Below, in pieces: positions 43,901-52,800 of a DNA stretch of 64,000 nucleotides; the stretch's first letter is position 1; each line of letters opens with the position of its first letter. The stretch is from Leptospira fletcheri (GTDB lineage: Bacteria > Spirochaetota > Leptospiria > Leptospirales > Leptospiraceae): NCBI RefSeq assembly GCF_004769195.1, contig NZ_RQET01000001.1:310001-374000 (forward strand), given 5' to 3'. Both the position numbers and the translations under genes were made by a program. Under the pieces are notes generated by a model that did no database searches, was not told the origin of the DNA, and saw nothing but the letters and a program-made list of their open reading frames with translations.

Positions 43901-44411
43901 AAAAACAGTCCGCTATCTCGATATCGTCGTAACTGATTGGAACGCTGTCTTCGCCTAATGCCATCTTATAACCGACTACCGCGGAACTCATACATAGGCG
44001 TGAATTCGTATCTATATTATTCGTTCCTAGAAAGCCTTTCGTTAACTTGTTTATGATATAATATTCTTCAGTAAGAAGCTGCCCGGATACGTAAAAACCT
44101 ACCGCGTTCGATCCATGTTCCGAAATGATCCTCTTAAATTCGTTTGCGACTTCCGACAGGGCCGTTTGCCAGTCCACCCTCTGCAAATCCCCCCCTTTTC
44201 TTTTTCTCTGCATAGGATACAGAAGACGATCGGATTGATCCATGGTGGAATAATGAAGGTTTAGTCCCTTCGAGCAGAGCATTCCTCGATTCGCAGGGTG
44301 GTCGGGATCTCCTTTTACACTGATCCGATCCGTGCCGGATTTTTCGACGATCACGCCGCATCCGACGCCGCAGTAGGAACAGGTAGTCGATAGGGAGTTT
44401 GTACTGGTCAC
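40902..44411 (-). CDS. Assimilatory nitrate reductase, copy 1: molybdenum catalytic domain fused to NAD(P)H-flavoprotein reductase (1169 aa)
   Basis: Reduces nitrate to nitrite in the cytoplasm. The N-terminus has a [4Fe-4S] motif (CSYCGVGC, then CSKG) and a molybdopterin oxidoreductase domain to about residue 690 (NIDTNSRLCMSSAV, LSLWAMGLNQS). A pyridine-nucleotide/FAD reductase follows (about 705-1060, LIIGGGAGSLAFLRHY, VGGGLLGLELAAAL) and a C-terminal BFD-type [2Fe-2S] domain (CSCNGVG, GTGCGSC). Related systems put the flavoprotein on a separate subunit, so this is a single-chain NAD(P)H nitrate reductase. GTG at 44411 is forced, since in-frame stops TAA and TAG lie just upstream. A paralogue is at 49828-53343. 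Confidence 0.9.
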   Translation of the reverse strand: MTSTNSLSTTCSYCGVGCGVIVEKSGTDRISVKGDPDHPANRGMLCSKGLNLHYSTMDQSDRLLYPMQRKRKGGDLQRVDWQTALSEVANEFKRIISEHGSNAVGFYVSGQLLTEEYYIINKLTKGFLGTNNIDTNSRLCMSSAVVGYKMALGEDSVPISYDDIEIADCFLVAGANPAWCHPILFRRIEERRRKDPNVKMIVVDPRRTETCEDADIHLQIHPGTDIYLFHAIARILITNGWIDEEFIRDHTEGFEELKSRVFQVSVEASAEICGVPGEQIEEAARLIASSNGFLSLWAMGLNQSVIGVNKNLALLNLSLITGKIGKPGSGPFSLTGQPNAMGGREVGGLCNLLPAHRNLNDPEHRKEVADFWGVSEIQSRPGYSATEMFENLRQGKMKAIWIVCTNPTVSLPDARAVEAGLRSADLVVVQDISRSAGAIPFADVVLPAAGWAEKQGTMTNSDRRITYLPKILEPPGEAMADTWIIRDFAHKMGYANSFAYQNEEQIFEEHCRLTKGTRIDISGLDYSVLKEKRSVQWPFPFKDHGGTERLFTDRIFYRPGGRAKLSDVAAEDPSEKPTPQHPLILTTGRIRDQWHTMTRTGKVRKLREHRKEPVLEIHPSDAEARGISNDQIVEIENSRGRVRVKASITDTIKPGTVFLPMHWGRVFGNDESRSNNLTSSDYDPNSKQPGFKISAVEVRIYSKAKEKILIIGGGAGSLAFLRHYRAVAPNDEITVICKEEHPFYNRILLPDLISGEKDFHQLSGADPEEIDSWGIQLFPGRTVAEIFPEGKKVKDSRGVVHSYHKLIMATGSSASIPKSIKEGMEGVFSLRAKEDAERIKGFFVRDSHALIVGGGLLGLELAAALRTIGANVTVLVRTDRLMSKQLDEIASAILKEEIEERGIGIVFEAELSKIVGFPRAEKVKLSNGQVLEVDGIVFAVGTSPNIALANQTGLQCGTGVKVNEYLQTSDPDIYAIGEVAEHPSGMYGTVSATEEQAKIAANHIYGYRLNGYTGSLHSNLLKIPGLDLVSLRLPETPMDAAGSEYEEIVYLDRKKRKYKKCIIKGDRLVGAILVGDKERFSEFKTLISSGLELGEKRDRLLSGGGPSRPVLGKLVCSCNGVGSGNLEEEIKKGANTLEAVGVSTGAGTGCGSCRPEISKLLKGYLQESV

Positions 44412-44422
44412 ATAGGACTATT

Positions 44423-44439
44423 AGCAATTATCATGCCGT
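44423..44439 (-). promoter_or_regulatory. Sigma-54 promoter of nitrate reductase copy 1
   Basis: On the minus strand ACGGCATGATAATTGCT fits the -24/-12 consensus (GG, 10-nt spacing, GC, flanking TTGCT), with mismatches mainly at the first two positions. Transcription should begin near 44413, 2 nt before the GTG start codon, so the message would be leaderless. Confidence 0.65.
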
Positions 44440-44455
44440 TTTTTAAAAAATAATC
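44439..44455. repeat. 17-bp AT-rich repeat (second copy at 44708-44724)
   Basis: TTTTTTAAAAAATAATC occurs identically at 44439-44455 and 44708-44724. Each copy sits just upstream of a sigma-54 promoter: abutting the minus-strand element, and 6 bp before the plus-strand one. The palindromic TTTTTTAAAAAA core could be an intrinsically bent or protein-binding site. Confidence 0.55.
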
Positions 44456-44580
44456 AACAAGAGTTCCCAAAAAGAATGATCCCCCTCAGCCGGTCAATAA
44501 AAGCCGCAAATTTACGAGCCTTTGCAGAAAATCCTAGCAGACCAAAAGATCCAAAACACACCCTTGTGATAATATTATAA

Positions 44581-44608
44581 GCAGATTTGTTCTTTAAAAA
44601 GCAAATGC
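44581..44608. promoter_or_regulatory. Imperfect dyad between the divergent nitrate promoters
   Basis: GCAgATTTG and CAAATGC flank an AT-rich centre in the 384-bp gap between the two divergent sigma-54 promoters, about 120 bp or more from each. That is where an enhancer-binding activator such as NtrC usually binds. No functional assignment is certain. Confidence 0.3.
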
Positions 44609-44730
44609 TAGCTTGATTGATACAATTTTAGACTAAAAAAGCAGAAGGGTACCCAGTGCCGTTCTGGGGAACTTTCGAGGCTAAAGGGGAGTTTCTGGCA
44701 AATTTCATTTTTTAAAAAATAATCGGGGAG

Positions 44731-44747
44731 TTGGCACAACATTTGCT
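44731..44747 (+). promoter_or_regulatory. Sigma-54 promoter of the nitrate transport/nitrite reductase operon
   Basis: TTGGCACAACATTTGCT matches YTGGCACGRNNNTTGCW at every defined position but one (A for G at position 8). The predicted start of transcription is near 44757, giving a leader of about 39 nt with an AGAGG ribosome binding site at 44781-44785. Confidence 0.85.
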
Positions 44748-44795
44748 GTAAAACCTATAGACGCAAATTCACCACACCAAAGAGGCTTGAATCAA

Positions 44796-46013
44796 ATGAA
44801 AAAAATGCAGGAATTTCTAAAAGCGGGACATTTCCCCACTCTCATCAGTTCGTTTTTATATTTCGACTGTAGCTTCATGATATGGATGCTGCTGGCGGCC
44901 TTAGGAGTCTTTCTTTCCGAGGAATTCTCTCTCGGCCCGGCTCAGAAAGGTTTTATCGTCTCCATTCCTCTTTTAGGGGGAACGCTGATGAGAATCCCGC
45001 TTGGAATCCTTTCGGATCGATTCGGCTCCAAAAAAGTCGCCCTTTGGGGAATGACGATCAGCATGATTCCCCTTTTCTGGGGTTGGCGTTTTGCAGGAAC
45101 CCTTTCCGAAGTCGCCTGCATCGGTCTTTTATTAGGAATCGCAGGAGCAAGTTTTGCGGTCGCGCTGCCTCTAGCAAGCAGATGGTATCCTGCGAAATAC
45201 CAAGGTTTGGTATTAGGTATCGCCGGAGCCGGAAATAGTGGATCCGTTTTAGCCACCCTGTTTGCCCCCGCCTTGGCGAAAAACTTCGGATGGCATGCGG
45301 TCTTCGGATTGGCGATGATTCCCATGGCCTGCGTCTTTCTCTTCTTCTTGCTCACCGCCAAGGATTGCCCCGGCTCCATTTCCAAAAAAAGTCTGAAGGA
45401 ATATTTGGCTCCGATCAAATCCAGAGATGCACTTACGTTCTGCATCCTGTACAGTATCACGTTCGGAGGATTCGTCGGAATCGCCAGCTTCCTCCCTATA
45501 TTCTTCTACGATCAGTACGGAATCGGAAAACTGACCACCGGTTTGTACACCTCTTATTGCATCCTCGGAGCAAGCCTATTACGCCCGTTAGGCGGCTATC
45601 TCTCCGACAAATTCGGCGGGGTACTCATGATAACGATCGTACTTCTGTTCCTTACAACCGTCCTCATCGGAATCTCCTTTCTACCTCCGGTCGCCCTAGT
45701 GCTTCCTCTCTTCATACTCCTGATGGCCAGTCTCGGAATCGGAAACGGCTCCGTATTTCAATTGGTCCCTCTTAGATTCAAAAAGGATATAGGAGTCGTC
45801 ACGGGTTTTGTAGGAGCCTTCGGCGGCCTGGGAGGATTTTTAATCCCGAATCTTTTAGGTTCGTTGAAATCCTTAACCGGAAGTTTCTCCTTCGGATTCC
45901 TCGCAGTAGCGATCGCTTCCCTCTCCGCCTGCGCTTTGGTTTTCTTCATGAACGCTCTAGTCTGGAAAAATTCCGATTCTACGGAATCAGATTTGGAAAT
46001 GGAAGCGACTTAA
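44796..46013 (+). CDS. narK: Nitrate/nitrite transporter, MFS NNP family (405 aa)
   Basis: Twelve-segment major facilitator of the nitrate-nitrite porter family, which imports nitrate. The first MFS loop motif reads GILSDRFGSKKVAL and a second LGGYLSDKFGG. Glycine-rich nitrate-signature-like helices are present (GIAGAGNSGSVLATLFAP and VTGFVGAFGGLGGFLIP). The ATG at 44796 is used because the AGAGG site suits it, whereas a TTG at 44787 is too close to that site. It is the first gene of a four-gene operon with nirB, nirD and cobA, driven by the sigma-54 promoter upstream. Confidence 0.9.
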   Translation: MKKMQEFLKAGHFPTLISSFLYFDCSFMIWMLLAALGVFLSEEFSLGPAQKGFIVSIPLLGGTLMRIPLGILSDRFGSKKVALWGMTISMIPLFWGWRFAGTLSEVACIGLLLGIAGASFAVALPLASRWYPAKYQGLVLGIAGAGNSGSVLATLFAPALAKNFGWHAVFGLAMIPMACVFLFFLLTAKDCPGSISKKSLKEYLAPIKSRDALTFCILYSITFGGFVGIASFLPIFFYDQYGIGKLTTGLYTSYCILGASLLRPLGGYLSDKFGGVLMITIVLLFLTTVLIGISFLPPVALVLPLFILLMASLGIGNGSVFQLVPLRFKKDIGVVTGFVGAFGGLGGFLIPNLLGSLKSLTGSFSFGFLAVAIASLSACALVFFMNALVWKNSDSTESDLEMEAT

Positions 46014-46055
46014 ACTCGGCTTATAAACGGGAAATCTCGATAAAAGGATATAGAA

Positions 46056-48581
46056 ATGAACAAAAGGAAGTTAGTCATCATAGGAAACGGGATGGTGGGT
46101 CACCGTTTCTCCGAAAAATTGGTGGAATTCGGAGGCGCGGATAAATTCGAAATCACAGTACTCGGAGAGGAACCCAGGAGGGCTTACGACAGGGTTCATC
46201 TTTCCGAATATTTTTCGAACAGATCCGCAGAGGATTTGTATCTCTGCCAACCGGATTGGTATCGGGCAAACGGGATTCGTCTTCTGCTCTCCGAGCCGGC
46301 CGTCTCTTTGGATTCTGTACGCAGGATCGTGACTACTTCCGCTGGAACGGAACTTCCTTTTGACGAACTGATTTTCGCGACGGGATCCGCTCCCTTTGTT
46401 CCGAATTTCGAAGGCATCGACAAGAAAGGTATCTTCGTTTATCGCACGATCGAAGATTTGGAAAATATCCTTACTTACGGAAAAGGAATCAGGAAAGCCG
46501 CAGTGATGGGCGGAGGCTTACTCGGACTCGAAGCCGCAAAAGCGCTATTGGATCTGGGCAAGGAAACCCACGTAGTGGAATTCGCCGAAAGGCTGATGCC
46601 TAGACAGTTGGACGATTCGGCATCTTCTATCCTGAGATCCCGCATAGAAGAACTCGGAGTCACGATCCATCTGGAAAAGCAGACGGAAAAAGCCCTGGGC
46701 GAATCCGAACTAGAAGGACTGCAATTCAAGGACGGAAGTTCCTTGGATGTAGAGATGCTCGTGGTTTCCGCCGGGATCCGTCCTAGGGACGAACTTGCGA
46801 AACGAAGCGGCATCCAAGTGGGGGAACGCGGGGGTATCCTGATCGACGATCATCTGAAAACGAACGTCTACGGAATCTATGCGATCGGAGAAGTAGCCTT
46901 ACACAAGGGATTCGTATACGGACTGGTCGCTCCGGGATATGAAATGGCGGAAATCTTAGCCTACAATCTTTGTAGCCCGATCAACGCTCCGAAATCCTAT
47001 ACCGGATCCGATCTTTCCACGAAACTCAAACTGATCGGCGTGGACGTGGCCTCCTTCGGGGACGGCCTCGGACAGTCGGAACACATCCCTATCGTATTCA
47101 AAAACCCGAGAAGCGGAGTATATAAGAAACTCGTAATTTCTCCCGACGGCAAGACGCTTTTAGGAGGAATCCTAGTCGGCGACGTCAAGTCTTACGGAAA
47201 CCTGTTGTCGTTGTATCTGAATAAGATAGAACTCCCTTCCGAGCCCGAAACTCTGATCGTAGGTTCTGTCTCTGCGGAAAACCTTTTCGGCGCGGATAGC
47301 CTACCCGACGACGCCAAGATCTGTTCCTGCAACAACGTCTCCAAGGGGGATATCCTGAAAGCGATTCGCGAGAAGAGCTGCACGGACGTACAATCCTTGA
47401 AGGAATGTTCCAAAGCAGGAACCGGATGCGGCGGTTGCCTCCCCCAAGTGAATTCCCTTCTCAAAACGGAATTAAAGGCGCAAGGAAAAGTGATCAGCGA
47501 GCATCTCTGCGAGCACTTCAAATTCTCCAGACAGGAATTATTCCAGGTCATCAAGGTCAAAGGGCTAAAATCCTATGCGGAAGTACTGCGTTCCGAAGGA
47601 AACGGAGACGGCTGCGAAATCTGTAAACCCGCCGTAGCTTCCATACTCGCGAGCACTTGGAACGAACCTATCTTAAAGCATAGAGAGATCCAGGACACCA
47701 ACGATAAATTCCTCGCGAACATTCAGAAAGGAGGCACGTATTCCATCGTGCCAAGAATCCCCGGCGGAGAGATCACTCCTGAAAACCTGATTCGAATCGG
47801 GGAAGTCGCGAAGAAATACGATCTCTATTGCAAAATCACCGGAGGCCAAAGGATAGACCTTTTGGGAGCGAAGTTGGACGACCTACCTTCCATCTGGGAA
47901 GACCTCGTGAAATACGGATTCGAAAGCGGACACGCGTACGGAAAAGCGATGCGAACCGTAAAGAGTTGCGTAGGTTCCACCTGGTGCAGATACGGCGTCC
48001 AAGACAGTACCGCATTCGCAATCCGGATCGAGGAAAGGTATCGGGGGATCCGTGCTCCTCACAAAATGAAATCGGCGGTATCCGGTTGCATTCGGGAATG
48101 TGCGGAAGCCAGAGGAAAGGATTTCGGAATCATTGCCACCGAAAAAGGTTGGAATCTCTACGTAGGCGGAAACGGAGGGGTGAACCCGAAACACGCAATC
48201 CTATTGGCGGAGGACCTGGATGAGGATACCTGCATTCGATACATCGATCGTTTCATCATGTTCTACATACGCACCGCGGATAGACTGATGCGCACTTCTA
48301 CCTGGCTGGAACAATTGGAAGGGGGGATCGAGTATCTAAAAGACGTGATCATCAACGATCGATTGGGAATCAACTCTCAACTCGAGGAGGAGATGGATCG
48401 CTTAGTAGACACTTACGTCTGCGAATGGAAAGACGTGGTGGAAAATCCTGAAAAAAGGGCTAAATTTAAGCATTTCATAAATAGCGAAAGTTCTGATCCG
48501 ACCGTTCGCTTTCAGGAAGAAAGGGGACAAAAACGCCCGGCCGAACATAGAACGCACCGCGCGGAAGCGGTTCTGAAGTAG
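46056..48581 (+). CDS. nirB: Assimilatory NAD(P)H nitrite reductase, large subunit NirB (841 aa)
   Basis: Reduces nitrite to ammonium with six electrons. Domains in order: FAD/NAD(P)H reductase (VIIGNGMVGHRFSEKL, VMGGGLLGLEAAKALL), a BFD-type [2Fe-2S] region (CSCNNVSKGDIL, GTGCGGC), and a nitrite/sulfite reductase region that binds siroheme and [4Fe-4S] (CVGSTWCRYG, AVSGCIRECAEARGKDFG). The length fits the family. The ATG at 46056 follows AAGGAT. Next come nirD, 8 bp later, and the siroheme methyltransferase gene. Confidence 0.95.
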   Translation: MNKRKLVIIGNGMVGHRFSEKLVEFGGADKFEITVLGEEPRRAYDRVHLSEYFSNRSAEDLYLCQPDWYRANGIRLLLSEPAVSLDSVRRIVTTSAGTELPFDELIFATGSAPFVPNFEGIDKKGIFVYRTIEDLENILTYGKGIRKAAVMGGGLLGLEAAKALLDLGKETHVVEFAERLMPRQLDDSASSILRSRIEELGVTIHLEKQTEKALGESELEGLQFKDGSSLDVEMLVVSAGIRPRDELAKRSGIQVGERGGILIDDHLKTNVYGIYAIGEVALHKGFVYGLVAPGYEMAEILAYNLCSPINAPKSYTGSDLSTKLKLIGVDVASFGDGLGQSEHIPIVFKNPRSGVYKKLVISPDGKTLLGGILVGDVKSYGNLLSLYLNKIELPSEPETLIVGSVSAENLFGADSLPDDAKICSCNNVSKGDILKAIREKSCTDVQSLKECSKAGTGCGGCLPQVNSLLKTELKAQGKVISEHLCEHFKFSRQELFQVIKVKGLKSYAEVLRSEGNGDGCEICKPAVASILASTWNEPILKHREIQDTNDKFLANIQKGGTYSIVPRIPGGEITPENLIRIGEVAKKYDLYCKITGGQRIDLLGAKLDDLPSIWEDLVKYGFESGHAYGKAMRTVKSCVGSTWCRYGVQDSTAFAIRIEERYRGIRAPHKMKSAVSGCIRECAEARGKDFGIIATEKGWNLYVGGNGGVNPKHAILLAEDLDEDTCIRYIDRFIMFYIRTADRLMRTSTWLEQLEGGIEYLKDVIINDRLGINSQLEEEMDRLVDTYVCEWKDVVENPEKRAKFKHFINSESSDPTVRFQEERGQKRPAEHRTHRAEAVLK

Positions 48582-48589
48582 GAGTCCAG

Positions 48590-48970
48590 ATGACGACCAA
48601 GACCACGGAAAAAAACAGATTTTTAGTCGCTCCGGTTTCCGAATTTCCGGAAGACGGAGGAGTTTGCGTAAAGATCGGAAGTTATCAGATCGCCGTCTTT
48701 CGTTCCACCGTCCGCGACAAATGGTATGCCTGTGATAACTTCTGCCCTCACTCCGGAGATCCAGTATTGTCCAGAGGAATCCTAGGAGATTCCAAGGGAG
48801 AACCTAAGGTAGCCTGTCCTCTTCATAAGCGGAATTTTTCCCTGAAAACGGGGGAATGCATTGGCGGCGAGGCCCACTATAAGGTCGAAATCTATCCTGT
48901 AGTGATAGAAAACGGAAACGTGTATTTGGAAGTGGATGCGGCTATGGTCCGCAACGGTAAGAATCCATGA
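48590..48970 (+). CDS. nirD: Nitrite reductase small subunit NirD, Rieske type (126 aa)
   Basis: Rieske-fold small subunit of the assimilatory nitrite reductase. The segment CDNFCPHSGDP and later CPLHKRNFSLKTGEC show the CxxxCxH / CxxH pattern, so a [2Fe-2S] site may be kept, whereas many NirD proteins have lost it. The ATG follows GGAG. The gene starts 8 bp after nirB and overlaps the methyltransferase gene by 4 bp, so all are translated together. Confidence 0.92.
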   Translation: MTTKTTEKNRFLVAPVSEFPEDGGVCVKIGSYQIAVFRSTVRDKWYACDNFCPHSGDPVLSRGILGDSKGEPKVACPLHKRNFSLKTGECIGGEAHYKVEIYPVVIENGNVYLEVDAAMVRNGKNP

Positions 48971-49758
48971 ACGAAGAAACCCCGCACCTCTACGGTAGCA
49001 AAATCTATTTGGTCGGCGCCGGTCCCGGAGATCCGGAACTACTGACCGTTAAAGCGGTCAAAACTCTGAGAAAGGCGCAAGTGGTTCTGTACGACGATCT
49101 GGTTTCTCCCAGGATCCTGAGAGTCTGCAAAAAATCCGCGGAGTTGATCTATGTGGGAAAAAGATCCGGGCAACATAGTTGCCTGCAGGATCAAATCAAT
49201 TTTAAGATCGCGGAAGCCGCCATGAAATTTCGGATCGTAGTCAGATTGAAGGGAGGAGATCCTTCGGTTTTTGGCCGCGTCGGAGAGGAATACTCCTATC
49301 TTCTCTCCAGAGGCTTCGATTGCGAAATCATTGCCGGAGTCACCACGGGCTCCGCTGTAGCCGCTAGATTGGGAATTCCGTTGACCCATAGGGATTACTC
49401 GAGCGAAATCGTGCTACTCTCCGGTCACAAAAAGGACGGTAAAAATTCGGAGGGATTCCGGAATCTCATTTGTTCGGGTAAGACCATACTCGTATACATG
49501 GGGCTGAACTCCCTACACACCATCCGGGAAGAACTCCTGAACGGAGGAAATTCCGGAGACACCCCGGTGGCAATCATAGAGAACGCTACTCTCGAATCGG
49601 AGAGAATCGTTACGGGAAGCTTACGTTCCATTTTAGAAACTGCGGAAAACGCGGAAATCCGATCTCCGGCTCTCATTATCATCGGAGACATCGTCCGTTA
49701 TTATACGGAAACGAAGGAATTAAAGGAAAGGATTCAAAAAACGTTAAGCGCCCCTTGA
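48967..49758 (+). CDS. cobA: Uroporphyrinogen-III C-methyltransferase (263 aa)
   Basis: SUMT enzyme that adds two methyl groups from S-adenosylmethionine to uroporphyrinogen III to make precorrin-2, the precursor of siroheme (needed by NirB) and of cobalamin. Seen: YLVGAGPGDPELLTVKAVKTL, VYDDLVSP-type block, VRLKGGDPSVFGRVGEE, AGVTTGSAVAARLGIPLTHRD and SGH. It lacks the dehydrogenase/chelatase part of CysG, so ferrochelation must come from elsewhere. It overlaps nirD by 4 bp and ends the operon. Confidence 0.93.
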   Translation: MNEETPHLYGSKIYLVGAGPGDPELLTVKAVKTLRKAQVVLYDDLVSPRILRVCKKSAELIYVGKRSGQHSCLQDQINFKIAEAAMKFRIVVRLKGGDPSVFGRVGEEYSYLLSRGFDCEIIAGVTTGSAVAARLGIPLTHRDYSSEIVLLSGHKKDGKNSEGFRNLICSGKTILVYMGLNSLHTIREELLNGGNSGDTPVAIIENATLESERIVTGSLRSILETAENAEIRSPALIIIGDIVRYYTETKELKERIQKTLSAP

Positions 49759-49827
49759 AGCTCGGACCCCCAGCTTCTCCCCGACCTCCGATCCGCCTTC
49801 AGCGTCCCGGGAAAGATAAAAATCGCA

Positions 49828-52800
49828 TCATTTTTGTATAATATTCTTCAGAATGGTGGTGATTTCCATCCTACAGGTTCCGCAACCTGTTCCGGCCCCA
49901 GTTCTCTTTCCGATTCCCGCCAAGGTATGTTCCCCATCCAGAATCGCTTCCCGGATATTCCCTTCCCCGATTCCGTAACAGGAACATACGACTCGACCGG
50001 ACAAAGGTTTTACGAATTCTCCGCCGGAAAGGAGCTTTTTCCTCCGGTCTCCTAATTCGATTCCGGAAAGGATCCATTCCTGGAATTTGCCGAATTCGGA
50101 TCGATCTCCTACGAGAACCGCGCCGACCAGTCTATCGTTACGTATAATACATTTCTTATATATCCTGTTCTTACGATCCAAAAATAGGATTTCCTCGTAT
50201 TCCTTCTTTAGATCTTCCGTGATCTCCAGAGGAGTATCGGGCAATCTCAAGGACGCCAATTCCAAATCGTTGATCCGGAGAATATGCGCGTGGATGGAAC
50301 CGGGATATTCTTCGAAGGAATAACCGAATATATGCTGAGCCGCAATCTTAGCTTGTTCTTCTGCCGCGGTCACGGTTCCGTACGTTCCGGTTTCATGCTC
50401 CGCCGCCTCGCCGAACGAGTAGATATCGGGATCGCTGGATCTGAGAAACGAATCCACTTTGATACCGCTACCACAGCCCAAGCCGGCCTCCGAAGCGATT
50501 TGGGAATTGGGCTTCGTTCCGATCGCATAGATGATCCCGTCAAAATCGGCGGAGACTCCGTTGCTCAGTTTCACTTTGGAGATCCTTTCGGTACCTTCTA
50601 TTTTGGAAATTTCCGTTTCGAATAGTAACTTGATCCCTCTCGCCTCGATTTCCTCCTTGAGAAGTTCGCTTCCCGTCGTATCTAATTTTCTGGACATGAG
50701 ACGATTTGTCCGAGCGAGAACTGTGACTTCGACCTGAGCGGCGGACAATACTGCCGCGATCTCCAAACCCAAAAGTCCTCCCCCTACGATCAGCGCTTTC
50801 GTATTCGGAACGAAGAAGCCGCGGATCCGATCCGCGTCGGACTTACCTCTCAAACTGAAAATTCCCTGCATTTCTTTCGGAACCGTCACCGACGGAGGAA
50901 CGGCCGAACTTCCCGTAGCCAAAATCAGTTTATTGTAAGAGTGCAGATTTCCTTTGGAGTCGCGTACCTTCTTCCCTTCCGGATAAACGTTGGTGACGGT
51001 CGTATCGGGAACCAATTCCAAATTCCAGGAGAGAATCTCCTCTGCGTCCGTCTGTAAAAGTTCGGAAAATTCCTTTTCTCCGCCTATGTAATCCGGAAGT
51101 AGAACCCTGGAATAAAACGGATTTTCCTCCTTGCAGATCACCGTGATCTCATCGTTCGGAGCCATCTCTCTGTATCGTTTCAAAAAAGCTAATGTGGAAC
51201 TCCCTCCCCCCACGATCAGAATTTTTTCCTTCTTCTTTCTATAGGGAGCGACTCGGACTGCGGAGAACTTAAAACCGGGCTGTTTCGAAAAAGGGTCAAA
51301 AGCCGAACTAGTCAGGTTATTGGATCTTGCCTGATCGGAACCGTTCTTTCTCCCCCAGTGCATGGGCAAAAAAACGACTCCTTGCTTGATCGATCTAGTG
51401 ACGGTCGCTTTCGCTCGGACGGACCCTCTCGGACTGGAAATGTCCACGATCGTCCCTTCCTTGATCCCGTATTTCAGCGCATCCTCCGGGTGAATTTCCA
51501 GATGCATCTCGGGCCTATGCTCCCGTAACTTTCTGACCTTTCCGGTACGGGTCATGGAGTGCCACTGGTCCCGGATCCTTCCCGTAGTTAATACCAGCGG
51601 AAAGTCCGGAGTCGTTTTTTCGGATTCATCCTCCGGATCTACCGCGTGAAGTTTGGCCTTTCCGTTCGGTCTATAAAAGACCCGATCCTCGAACGGACGA
51701 GAATCCGCCTGATCCCCGTTTTTGGGATACGGCCATCGAACCCCTTTTCTACTCCGGATCAGTTCGTAATCCAAACCGGAAATATCGATCTTCGTGCCTT
51801 CCGTTAATCCGCAGTGCTCTAAAAAGATTTCCTCCTCGGTTTCGTAATCGAAAGAGGCGTCGAATCCCATTTTATATGCAAAATCCTGAATAATCCAAAC
51901 ATCCGGTTTCGCCTCTCCGGGAGGTTCCAGAATCTTAGAAAGATGGGTGATTCTCCGATCGGAACTCGTCATCGTACCTTGTTTTTCCGCCCAACCAGCT
52001 GCAGGAAGCACTACGTCTGCATAAGCCAAAGCGGATGAATCCCAAGAGATATCCTGAACTACGACGAATTCGGCGCTCCTTAGTCCGGCCTCCACTACTC
52101 TAGCGTCCGGTAGGCTTACGGTGGGATTCGTGCATACGATCCAAACTGCTTTCAGTTTTCCGGATTTCAAACTCTCGAACATTTCCACTGCGCTGAGGCC
52201 CGGCTCCGAAGGGATGTCTTTTACTCCCCAAAAATCCGCCACCTGTCTTCTATGCTCCGGATTCTCCAAGTCGCGGTGAGCCGGTAGAAGATTACACAAT
52301 CCCCCGACTTCCCTCCCTCCCATCGCATTGGATTGTCCGGTCAAGGAAAACGGACCGTTTCCGGGCTTCCCGATCCTTCCCGTCAAAAGAGAAAGATTGA
52401 TCAGAGCAAGGTTTTTATTCACTCCCACCACGCTTTGATTCAAGCCCATCGCCCAGAGACTGATAAACCCTTTGGACTTGCCTATGATCTCCGCGACCTC
52501 GTAAATCAAGCCCGGAGAAATTCCGCAGATTTCCGCCGCGGTCTCAACTTCTATTTCGAAGGCTTTCCTTTTCAGATCCTCGAATCCTTCCGTATTATAT
52601 ATTATAAATTCCTTATCTATCCGACCGTTCTCGATGAGAATCCTTGCGATCGCGTGAAATAGGTAAACGTCCGTTCCGGGACGAATCTGAACGTGTAAGT
52701 CCGCATTTTCGCAGGTTTCCGTCTTACGCGGATCCACGACGATCACTTTTACGCCTGGATCGGATCTCTTTCTCTCCTCTATCCTTCTAAACACGATCGG

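Noticed and set aside
44483..44545. An additional sigma-54 site upstream of nitrate reductase copy 1
   Set aside because: A candidate has 11-nt spacing between the GG and GC elements and several mismatches. The element at 44423-44439 is better.
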